From the NCBI GenBank assembly GCA_038502055.1, contig JAXRKN010000039.1, positions 744,001 to 808,000 of the forward strand: 64,000 nucleotides of DNA. The letters are read 5' to 3'. Positions within the stretch are counted from its first letter, which is position 1. Each line of letters begins with the position of its first letter. This document shows, piece after piece, positions 23,001-35,000 of the stretch. The notes under the pieces are model-generated. The model was given only the letters and a program-made list of their open reading frames with translations, was not told the origin of the DNA and ran no database searches. The translations under genes were made by a program, and so were the position numbers. This DNA comes from Tanytarsus gracilentus. Lineage: Eukaryota; Arthropoda; Insecta; Diptera; Chironomidae.

Positions 23001-26000
23001 CTCGTCAGTCAATATTTCACCCCATCCATCATTTTTCGACTTCCCATAATTTATGATAGATTACATTTGTCAATTGATGAACCGTTAAAGGTTGAGTACC
23101 AATAAATTATGACTTCACCTTTTAAGTCAGATTTATTTGTGGCGTGAGAAAAAGTTTATGAAAAATGTTTCGCCTCCCTCTCGCTAACTTTCTTTAACCA
23201 CCCCCGGAAGAGGCAATAAAACATTCTCTTGAAAATTGAGCGATAAATTTCCTCTCGACTCGTTAATAGCATGAATAAAACACCTGTCAATGAATTATGA
23301 ATAAATTAAATTTCAAATGGCATTTCATTGTCTCTCGAGTTGTATTGTTGTGGGTGGTTTATGATGGCACTTTTGTAGTTTGCACAACCGCAAAAACTTT
23401 TCTCTCATAATGGCACGAAAGAACAATTTTCATTCAACTACAAAACTTTTACTAATTTCACTTAGAAATGAGGCCCAAAAAGCATTTGAAAGTTAAAATT
23501 CACTGATTTAAATGCAATACACAGCAGTCGTAAAACAAAGATGATTTATGGAATGGTAATGGATTGGAATGCCTCCATTGAATTTATTGTGTTGAGCTTG
23601 GAGGGAAAAGACAATAATTTGACATGAATGAGTTGTTCAGAGAAAAAGCACTTTTACAATTTCCTCAACCACTTGACGCCGTATGCAATTTTATTACGCA
23701 CTGCTGTGCTGAACTGAGAGAGAGGGAGAAGAATCAACAAGAAAGAAAATCATCACAATGGAAATGAAAATTATGTTTGAGTACTCTTTTGTACATGCAT
23801 GAAAGGCTTAAGAAAGTTGTTGAAAATTTAATATAAGAACGTACGCTTAATAAAATATTTGCGTGTCATTCGCGTGTCGCGGGAAATTGTTATAATAAGC
23901 TGTTAATTTTAATTGAATAATTAATTCAAATTGTTATCATTTAATTGGCGGTGACAATTATGACTTTAATTTGCAATCCAATTATCATCGAGATTTTGAT
24001 GGCTCATTCTCAATGAGGTTGAATGGCTTTTTGTCAAAAGCAATGATTTTTTATATTTTTGCAAACTCCGTCGTGAAAAATTTTATTCATAAACTTTTTA
24101 AATTAAAATGTCAATTAATGACTCTTGAATTTTTTTCTTGCAACTTCATTAGCGATGGGTTATCATGGACATGAGAAAGAAAAAGTGAAAATTTATGATC
24201 AAAATATGCTACAGCATTTTTCCGCCACTTCCCTTACATTATTGTTCGCTTCACAGAGAATGTGAATAAAAAATGTTTCAAAACCCACACGTGGGTGTTG
24301 CCGTGTAACCCACTTGTAACAGATCAGTAATGGCTTCCCCTTTGGCTTCCCCATTCTGGCCTCCCCTTTTGGCTTCCCAAAAATGGCTTCCCAAAAATGG
24401 CTTCCCAAAATGGCTTCCCAAAAATGGCTTCCCAAAATGGCTTCCCAAAAATGGCTTCTCAAAAATGGCTTCGCAAAATGGCTTCCCAAAATTGCTTCCC
24501 AAATTGGCTTCCCAAAATGGCTTCCCACTGTGTTTCGACTGTGTTTCATTTTCCATTGTGTTTTATTTTCCATTGTGTTTCATTTTCCACTGTGTTCCAT
24601 TTTCCATTGTTTTCCATTTTCCATTGTGTTCCATTTTCCATTGTGTTTCATTTTCCATTGTGTTTCATTTTCCACTGTGTTCCATTTTCCATTTTCCACT
24701 GTGTTTCATTTTCCATTGTGTTTCATTTTCCACTGTGTTCCATTTTCCATTGTGTTTCATTTTCCATTGTGTTCCATTTTCCATTGTGTTTCATTTTCCA
24801 TTGTACCATTTTCCATTGTGTTCCATTTTCCATTGCGTTCCATTTTCCACTGTGTTCCATTTTCTACTATGTTCCATTTTCCACTATGTTCCATTTTCCA
24901 CTGTGTTCCATTTTCAGATCCATGCCAATCGATTCCTGGCCGGCCGTGACGGTCATTCTTCAAAAATCATCAACGCTAATCAATTCCTGATGCAATTACG
25001 AGTTCAACGAGGTACATGAAGTCATACTTTTAAAAAATGGACATTAGGGGCACTACTGGCCGGCCGTGATGGACATTGGTGGCACTCTTGGATGGCCATG
25101 ATAGACATTCCTCAAATATCATCAATGCCTTTCGATTCCTGATACAAATACGAGTTCAACGACATACATGAAGCCATATAACAGGAAATTTGTATGAAAA
25201 ATGGCATTTAGGGCTGTCCATGGCACGACCTGTGGTCATGACCCTCATAATTCCTAAAATGGCCGAATCTAAATTCATAGACCTACCATTTGGCGAAAAC
25301 TAGAAGTCTCTAGCTATCTCAGGAGCCGAGATCTCGAAGGAACAGACAGACAGACAGACAGACAGACGGACGGAAATAGGCGCATATAAGTGTTACACCA
25401 CTTCGTGGGTTACACTAAAAATGGGAAAATCATGATTGTCTTCCCGGCAGAAAGACTCTCTCTGAGAAAAGAAGAATAGTGGCAATTCGGAGGGCGCTTT
25501 ATTATTCACAAGAAAACCCATAAATCATTTTATGAAATTATGATAAGAGGGAAATTTTTTATTCACAATTAAAGAAGCGAAAAAAAAGAGAAAATCGCCT
25601 AAATGCCTTCTCACTTCTTCTTACATTAAACGAGCATTGTCAAAGGTATGAGCAGTTAAAAAGTTTTTATCGAATAAAAAGAGAAAGAAGGTGGAACAGC
25701 TGCATTAATAACTTTTCTTCGTCTCACCTTTCAATTGTTCGAGATAACAAAAAATGAAACGATAAAAGAAGCTGTAAAGTCATTAGAATATGGTTTGGAG
25801 GATGAAGGTAATAATAATATTAGTAAAAAAGAAAGTGCTGTCGTTAAGATAAAATAAAAGATAATCGTCATTCGGTTGATGGTTATTGGATACGGATAGG
25901 AAAAAGTTTTAGCGAAAAAATATAAATTTATAAATTTTAATATCAAAAAAATGAAAATCTGAGACAAAAATTAGTCACCCACTCTTAAAAATTATTTCTT

Positions 26001-29000
26001 CTGAAACTTTCTTCCATTTTGCTAATCACCTAATGCCACCCGCAGAATTGCATGTCACCATCGCATTATTTCTTCAATGTCTCAACCAAAATCTGATGGT
26101 GAAACTTTTCGACTTGCTGGTTGACAGAAAATTACTTTACACCCACTCACTCTCTCAACCACTTCACTCTGGATTAAAAGTTTTGTGTGTTGAAAAGGCA
26201 GCAAACCATAAAACCTCAGAAATTTGCTCCACAAATCGAAATATTTAGTTTGTGTACATGTTGAACATATTTGTATTGTGAAGCACAACAGCATCATGTT
26301 GAAAACTATTGTTCTAGCAAATGATTTATAAATCGTACATGATGATGATTATGTTCTCTCTTGTCTTTGCGTGTCCTTTCATTTGTGAGTGCAATTTTAG
26401 GGGAAAATCGAGAGAGAGAAATTATTCCGAAATTTTGATTCAATAACGCAATAAATGTCAAGTGTACGACATAATTTACATAGTTGACTGTGCTGTGTAA
26501 TTTGAAAAGATGCCTTATGAGTGGGTACTTGAGAGATTTTCGAATTATAAAAAATAATTTATTAATCATGTTTTCATTGACTTTAAAATAAAAAGTCAAG
26601 TCAGGTGTGCCAAGAGAGAATTCTTAATCAAATCTCTTGTAAAATTCCCAAATGCACTTTCGTAAACTTCAATTTCATCTAATCGTGACATCTCCAAAAT
26701 TGTTTTTCAACGACTCACAAAAACTCTAAACTCTAACTTCCAACAAGCAAATGTTTACTTTAACTTTTTAGTAAAAAACTTCCTACTTACGGTAAAGACG
26801 AATTGAGCCGTCAGTTTCTCCTCGTGGATTTTTTGCTGTTGAAATTGAAAAGATTAGACAGCGGCAAAAAATTTAATTATATAATTTTGAGTCATACCAA
26901 CACACTTGATGGTGCCATAATCCGACTGCTGTACATTGTAAATAGTTAACCGCATGTGTGTTCTATAGGATGGAACTCCAACACTCTGTTCAGTTCTGCA
27001 ATAAAGTTATTACATAAAATGTTACGGTTATTTTTATGGAAAAGTATCAAAAAATCATTTCGTAGGAATTTCTTTAAAAAACTTAATTTTGGACTTCTAA
27101 AGAATGGAAATAGTTTTGGCATTAAATGAAATCTTAAAAATTTCCCTCAATGTTGCAAAACAAAACATAATAAAGCGAGTCATAAATCGCATTTATAGAA
27201 AATTCTCTTCCTTGCTTTCATGAAAATTCATTTTATAATTTAATTTGTCGACAGTAACGTTCGTGTGAGTGTGTGTGTGTGTGATGTATGAACAACTTGA
27301 GCCATATGTCTGCATTTATGATTTCATTTTCTATATTATGATGGCATATAAACTGAAGGAGCTCCGCCACATATACGATGGTTTGGAGAGCACGCCATTT
27401 GGCTACATATTAGTTGTTTTCTTGTGTGGTGTGTTGATAAATTGGATTTTTAATGAAAGAATGAAGGAAAAAGTTCAAGGGATGGACATTTTTCCCTCGA
27501 ATCAATTTCATTTTAAGAACTAAAGTAAAATAATAGAAACTCACCTGTATTTTTTACTATCATGTATCATATTGCCATCTTCTCGTGTCCAATAGTTCAA
27601 ACTCGTCGGATGGGCTTCAGTGAAACATTCTAATGTGACATTATAGGTTAAAGGAACTCCAACAAGTTGATGAGGAATCTGTTGAGAGAGAAAATTAGCA
27701 TAATTTGATTTAATCTCAGTATATATGATGCATGTGTGCACATTGCACGATGATACACAGACCTGAAGCATTGGTGAAACTGAAAGAAAGAAAAGAATCA
27801 AATTAACTTTTTGCTTGTTGAAGAAAATTTATTAAAATTTTATGAGAGCAAAGAAGTGAACAAAAAATCCAAATTTCTCGGAAGAGTGTCAGCGATGCCC
27901 TGTGGCCGAATCTTGAATGTAATTTTTAGCCATTTTATGCGGTTGTGATTTTTAAATACACGAATTTATAATTTTTAAATTTATTCTGACCCCTTGCACA
28001 TTTTTAATCATGCGAACCCCAAAAGTACCAAAAATTCCACGACTAAACCAACAGCGAATATAATGGCAACATAAATGATATTGTACAATACACCAGAGAC
28101 AACTGCCACGAACGCAAAAAATGAACAAGATGCGGAAATATTAATAGGAAAAAATCCGGAGTTATATTCCTTTTTATTGTTGAATGCTTTACGAATAATA
28201 TTTTATTATTCATGAACTGAGATTTTCCGCACCAAAAGGGAATTTTCACCATCAAAAAATGAAACTTTTTTCTGTATAACTCTTGTTAAAATCTCATTTT
28301 CATGATGCGAAGGAGGAGATTGCTCTTAATTAAGTAAAGTATGGAAATTTTTCTTGTTAATTTTTTGATGAGGATTTTAGTTGTAATTATGATGAGATTT
28401 TATGATAAAATGTTTAATTCATTGTCAACCAAAAATGTAACATTGAGGTTTAAAAATTGTTAGACCTATAAACATTAGCTTTGATCACTTTTATTCTGAT
28501 GCTTAAAACAGCTGACAACCATCATAATTATCATCACAATAAAATAATTTTTTATTTTATTACATTTTTAATCATAATCATCGTAAAACAATGGCACAGA
28601 GGACGTTCACTAAAAAATTATCTCCAAATTGTTGTTTAGCACTCATCTGTTGCTTCAGGTTTATTGATTTTTTTCTCTCTATGTGTTCCCCACAGCGAGT
28701 GCTCTTTGCTACACGATGTCATACTCGCTTAACACATAATCATTTTTCCAGTAATTAAAAGAAAATTAATCCCTTGAGTGTGTGGATGAGGACGACGAAA
28801 AAATGTGACAATTTTGTGGGAAACTCTGAAGTGAGATTTTTTCATAACTTTTTTTTAAGTTTTCAAATTTTTAACTCAGAACGAGAAAATTAATTTCGAT
28901 TAATGAAAAAAGCATCTTGCTCGTCTCTCCTAGATCAATATCTGCGAAACATCTCGTAGAATTCATAATTAACACTTTGATGATGAAGACAGTGATGACG

Positions 29001-32000
29001 ATAATGATATGAACACTGTGTATATAAACTCAGCACACGGTGGATGATTCTAATCAGAGAAAATTCTTATAATCAAATCTACACATACTCGAATATCTTT
29101 ATGTATGTATCTTTCTCTCCTCTTTATGAGCCTAATGCTCTGATCTCATTTGGTATTCATGGGAGTAGATTTTCATTTTGCCATTTATTATCTGCGCTTC
29201 AACCCCACCCACGACCACACACGAGTGTCTTTAGTTTTCTTGTTCTTACTTTCATATCTTTTTATGGTTAATAACGTTATGAGAAAAATGTGGGTGATTC
29301 CATAGAAATTATTTTTAGCGTAACCCACACAAGGTGTGGTAACGCTTATATGCTCGTGATTCCGTCTGTCTGTCTGTCTGTTCCAGTGAGATCTCGGCCC
29401 CTGGACCAGCTAGAGACTTCGGGTTTTCGCCAGATAATAGGTCTGTTGGTCTATATTAGCCCATTTTAGGAATTTTTTGGGTCATGACCACAGGTCGTGC
29501 CATGGACGGCCCTAATGTCCATTTTTCATACAAATAATCTCTTATATGGCTTCATGGGTATCGTTGAACTCGGGATTGGACCAGTAATCGATTGGCATGG
29601 ATCTGAAAATGGAACACTGTGGAAATGGAACATTGTGGAAAATGAAACACAGTGGAAAGTGGAACACAGTAGAAAATGGAACACAGGGGAAAATGATACA
29701 TGATGGAAAATGGAACACTGTGGAAAATGAAACACAGTGGAAAGTGGAACACAGTGGAAAATGGAACACAATGGAAAATGGAACATGGTGGAAAATGAAA
29801 CACAATGGGAAATGGAACAATTGAGCCAAATAGAAATAATGATACGCATTGGAAAAAAAAACATAATGGAAAACAGTGGAAAATGGAACATAGTGGCAAA
29901 TAACTTTCCCAAAAAAAAATATTTCCTTATGCTTCCCTTTCAGCTTTCCAAAAAATATTTTCCATTAGGCTTCTCTTTTGGCTTCTTAATAGGACTTCCC
30001 CATGTTACATTTTCAATACTGATCTGTTACAAGTGGGTTACGCGGCAACACCCACGTGTGGGTTTTGAAACATTTTTTAATTTTTTAATCGCAAATTAGT
30101 TAAATTTTATAAATTTCTTGCATTTTTTTAACAATTCATAATTTTAATTCAAAATAATAATTTTAAAGAGTCTCTCATAAGTGCCAAAATACAATTTTTT
30201 ATATGTTACCAAAAAAATCACTTTATTATGATCCCCAACCATGCCATAAATATCATAGACAAAAGAGAGAAAGATGAAAGAGGAAGCGAAATGTGCGTAA
30301 GACAAATAATTTTTATATGTGAATTTTTCGTCTTCAACCCCTCGCTCGACAGCTCTTTGATGGCGCCCTGGAGCATGCAATGATGGTGAAGAGAGAAAAA
30401 TATTTTATGTATGTGGAAAAAATTGGAAAACAGTAGGTACAATTTCACACACGTTCACAATATCATTCGCACGATATCTTCGACGATAAAACTAAATGAA
30501 ATGCAGGCAAATAAAAAATAAATGGAAAATGTTTGTCGAAAATTTAAAATCTTATCTTTAAAATTTTGCTCTTTTCACCTCACGGCATATTGCGGTGATT
30601 TATTTAAGTTATCATGCTGCTGATATCACACCAAAAGCAAGCAAGCTGGCGAAATGTCATAAAAATTTCTTCCGGTCACTAATTTTCGACATGGGAGTTC
30701 GTTTCAAATAAAAAATCAAGGGGTGGACTTTAAAAATAAAAAATTAAATTTCACAAATAAAAAAATCGCCAGCTAAGATTTATTCAATTTCTGATAGAAA
30801 AAAAATTTCTTGTCAATCAAACAAAAAATGCCAACTAAGAAAAATACTTTAAACTAATTTAGAAAAAAAAATTCAAAGCTTTCTAATTTTTTTGATTGAA
30901 AATTTTGAGACAAAGTTTTTCTCAGTATGCTTTTGTATAAAATCATAAAAAATTGTGAATTTAAAAAAATGTCCATTCGTATTCCTTAAATTTTTTTCCT
31001 TCCCTCATCTTTAAAATCCTCTTAAAGCAGCAGAGGCTATTAGCATAACATCACTCCAGCAAGAGTGGAACTTTAAACATGCAGCAGAATTTTTTTTCAG
31101 GGCTCATTGACATTCTGAACCACTCGTTGTTCGATTTTTCTCTTGCTGCTATTTTCTAAAATTTATCTTCAAATAATGTTTCGACTTTTCAAGACATTAT
31201 CCATTCGGTTTGCTCTCAATTTTACTACTTATCGATTTTTTTAACAGCATGAATGACAAAATTTATATTCACGACGTTCAATTGTTTTCCAATTAGCCAT
31301 GCAAAATTAAATGTTTGTAAAGTGAGAGAAAGGAAACAAAATTAGGCAAATTTAACTTGGATTTTTATCGAGGGGAGAATTTTAGATGAGTCTCAAGATG
31401 TTTTGTATCACATAAATTGATTTAAGCATAATAAAATTTCCAAGAATTTTCTCAACCCGCTAATAGCTTCCAGAATATTCATCATGTGCAAGCGCGTGCT
31501 TCAAATCATCTCATAAACGATGAAAAATTTGAATATCATAATGTGGTGAAAAACAAACAAATAAAGAAGCGTTTTGTGATGTATCATTAGCTGTCATGAT
31601 CAAATTGCCGGTTTGAAGTACTCGAAACAAGTGTAAATATTTTATTAATAATTTTCCGAACCCACAAAAAAAAATTGTTTAACAATAACAATTTCCTTCC
31701 GCTTTTCTCTTGACGCTCTCACTTCGAATTTCAAGTGCTATTAATAACAACATTGTGGAGCGCCACATGGAGGAGAGAGAAAAAAAATAACTTTTTGTGT
31801 GATAGTCAAGAGGAGCCGAATGTCAAGTAGGAAAAGTATCAACATGGTGCTGAGTGAGAGAGGGGAAATATTATTCAATATATTAAAACAATATGGAACA
31901 CTTGTTTTGCATATTATTAGACAAGACGAAAGAAATTTTTCATTTTTCCTCCTTCAACCCAGTAAGAAAAGTTTCGAAAAAAAATATCAAAGTTTTTAAC

Positions 32001-35000
32001 AAATTTAAATTTTAATAAAATTATTTTTTCCTCACTGGATAATTTTTTTATCGTGGTTAAAAAGAAAATAAATATTTACATAAGAAATCTCTCAAAGTTC
32101 TTCTTTTATTCCCCTCAATCGCTTTATCACACAGTCTCCTCTGTGTAAAGAAGCCGCACGTCGATACCAAAAGCGGAAAGATGAGGGATTTTTAAATTAT
32201 TTAACTTCTCATCTTGCTGCTGTTTGCCATGGCAGAAGCGATCATGAGATTGAAAAATTAATAAATAAGCGCGGATCAAAAGTCAAGAAAGAGAAACTTC
32301 AATTATTTATTAATTCTTCGCGAGCGCGGGGCGAGGAAAAAAGATAAAAGTTTGCGTTAAACATTTTTTTTTGGGTTCTGAGGATGGATATGAAACAAAA
32401 TGGATTAAATGAGAGATTTGAATCAATAAATGTTTGTTTGTATTTTTTTAAAACAAATTTTAATGAATGTTAAAATTATTTTGATTCGTTTCAATTTCGA
32501 CTCATTCTAAAATTTTCATCAAACCCAAACCATTTAATTCCTTCTCTATTATATTTAAATCCAGAGCTCAATTTTAAAACGCTTCAGCAATTAAAATTAA
32601 TTATTTGAGTCAACACACAACGAATGACTCTCAAAACCCACAAATGGAGCAGAAAATTCGATCTAGATTTCCAGTAATTACTTCGACTTTAACCTTTTCT
32701 CTCGCTCTCGAAAGCTAAACCGAATTTCCTCATCGTCATCGTACACATGTTACCATACACTCTATGCATAGTCGAATGCGACCAAAGTTTTGCATTCGTT
32801 GAGTGGCCCCATAATGATGGTCACTTGAAAATCATTTGCCATGCCGTACAAAACCGTATCGATTTTTGGTCGAATTTCGTATACGAGAATCATGAGTTTC
32901 AAGGTTGGGCTGACTTTAAAAATTATGTTTGATAATTTCATGAAAATTATTTGTTTACACTTTGCTATAATTGAAATTTAATTTCCGAGGGTGCATTTAT
33001 GAAATTCGAGTGAGTTTTTAGGAAAAATTTATTTTTAGTGGTGGATCGAATTTCAAACGTTTTTTAAGTGCATTAAATTTCAATTTAGAAAAGATTCAGA
33101 TAAAATTTTAGAAACAAAAAAATTTAAACAAAAATTTGTTAATCGTTAAGTTGAATTTAATGAATTTTTTAAGTTTCACTTCTTTGCTTAGTTTTCAAAT
33201 TTTATTTTTAAATTTAAATCTTTAGTAACTTTTCCATCATACTCACAATCAACGCTGACCTTAATCCTCTTTGAAACAGAAGGTGGAACTGTGTTCTGTA
33301 TAAAAAGTAAATAAATTTATAATTTAAAAGTCTTAACAAAATCATCATGAAACTTACACTGGCCAAGCACAAATATGCTCCCATGTCGAGTCGAGAAATT
33401 TTTGTTATCTCCAACAATTCTCCGTCCCAATCGTAAACTTTAAAAGAAATTGTTTTAATTATTAAATATCTTTTCATATGGTAAAATATTTAAGTTTGAG
33501 AAAATCTCCATCACATACCGCTCATTGATTTATTGATATTAATTTTTGAGTTATCGTCTCGCTTCCATTTGATTGTGGGTGTCGGCGAGCCATGAGCACG
33601 ACACTTCAATGTTATATTCGATCCTTCACGTACAATTACGTCTGATGAACTCAAACTGTCATCAATGTTCGGAGGAACTGAAATTGGATGAGATGAAAAT
33701 GAGATTGATGTGGAAATTTATTGAAATTGAATTAGCATCGAAATTGAAAAAGAAAATATCGAAAAATAAATTCAAGGGAAGGAAATTTAGAATTTTTGAA
33801 AAAATTTCACTTGTTTTAATCTTAATTAATTTTTTTAAATTTCATGATAAAAAAGACGTTGACGAAATTTTTGCCGCATTCATCTTTCAACTTCTGATTA
33901 AACTTCCAATATCAGCAATTATCAATTCCAACAACGTACAAAAGTCGTGGAAGTTTGCTACAAGCGTTGCACTCATGATTCACATTTATATCTGGATTTA
34001 ATTTATTCTGTACAGTTATTTCAGAAGCTCCCTCGACTTCGTTAGAGGAAATCATTGGAATTCCTTAAGGAATCGGCTTTGAAGTTGTACTTATGTGGTT
34101 TTGCGTGATTTTAGAGGTATTAAAAAATTTAAAGAGAGTTGAAATGGAATTTAAGCTTGATAAGAAAAGTTTTTAAATTTATTTTAAAAGAAAATTAAAT
34201 TTAAGTCAGATTCAATAACATCAAAGACAAAAGAACTTCTTGAAGTACTTTCCAGGGTAATGAAATAACTATTAAGATCCTTCCTTCTCAATTTCCTCTT
34301 TCCTTTATTCTGACATCTTTTTTTATAATTGAATAGAAGGTGAGGAAATGAGTGCACAGTGAAAAAAAGTGTAATCCGATGTAGTTCAATTAAAAATTCA
34401 TTACAGTTTGCAGTCACAATTTTTTTTCCATCCCTTCCACTCTGCAGTTGAGAATCTCATTTATAAATATTTTTTTTCTATTCAAATTTTTTCAGTTCAA
34501 GAAATAAGCATAAAAAAGTTCTCAACAAGAAAAATGATTGAAGAGAAAGTAATTTAAAAACCGTCGAAGAAAAAAAATTGAATGCAAAAAGTCTTTTCAA
34601 CTCCAAAGTGCTTCTTGAAAAACCCAGTGAGAATTTTTTTATTTACGAATATTAATTAGAAAAAATAAAATGGTTCATAAAATCGATCAAGTTTACTTAC
34701 CAACAACATGGACGTAGCCGAATTGAGTTTTTGCTGTCACCGTATTAATCTGACACATGTATCTTCCCTTGTCCTCTTCTTGAACATTCGCAATGTGTAA
34801 GAACCAGGTCTTGAATTTATCATGCTTATCATGTGTCACGGATATTCGTGGATTCCTAGTAATTACGTGATTATGTACAGTCAATATTGCTGATTGCTCA
34901 AAGTGCATCCAAGCAACCTAAATGGGAGGGAGAATGAGATAATCAACATGGACACACAAAAGATTATGCTTGAGGTGAAGATTTCGTTGCTCAATTTCAG

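Larger units (their letters stand above)
24270..25422. mobile_element. Repeat family A copy 2 (Helentron-associated/mini-me-like)
   Basis: Same termini and orientation as copy 1. The right 330 bp (25080-25422) is nearly identical to 7620-7962, so the two are young relative to each other. This copy also has a second tandem array (24331-24530) with the unit TGGCTTCCCAAAAA, absent as an array from the others. It sits in the 6.2-kb DIP intron. The tetramer run is GACA-rich here and GACG-rich in copy 1. Confidence 0.75.
20584..26790 (-). other. DIP intron between the Ig3/linker exon and the stalk exon
   Basis: A 6.2-kb intron of the minus-strand DIP gene. It contains a 138-bp TA-flanked hairpin (21291-21428) and repeat A copy 2 (24270-25422). 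Plus-strand ORFs at 21415-21714 and 26033-26248 lack support. I see no nested gene. Confidence 0.6.
27780..33246 (-). other. Large DIP intron before the 17-nt microexon
   Basis: A 5.5-kb intron containing repeat A copy 3 (29311-30075), the mini hairpin at 31959-32038, and one copy of the recurrent motif at 30716-30730. A 61-aa plus ORF at 32747-32932 has a fairly balanced composition but no recognisable domain. No nested gene is supported. Confidence 0.5.

Noticed and set aside
24199..25019. ORFs of 92-229 aa on both strands
   Set aside because: They come from the two minisatellites in repeat A copy 2.
29497..29912. ORFs of 75-128 aa on both strands
   Set aside because: Minisatellite of repeat A copy 3; no domain or splice context.
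32747..32932. 61-aa plus ORF nested in a DIP intron
   Set aside because: Balanced composition but no recognisable domain, no splice sites and no signal peptide.
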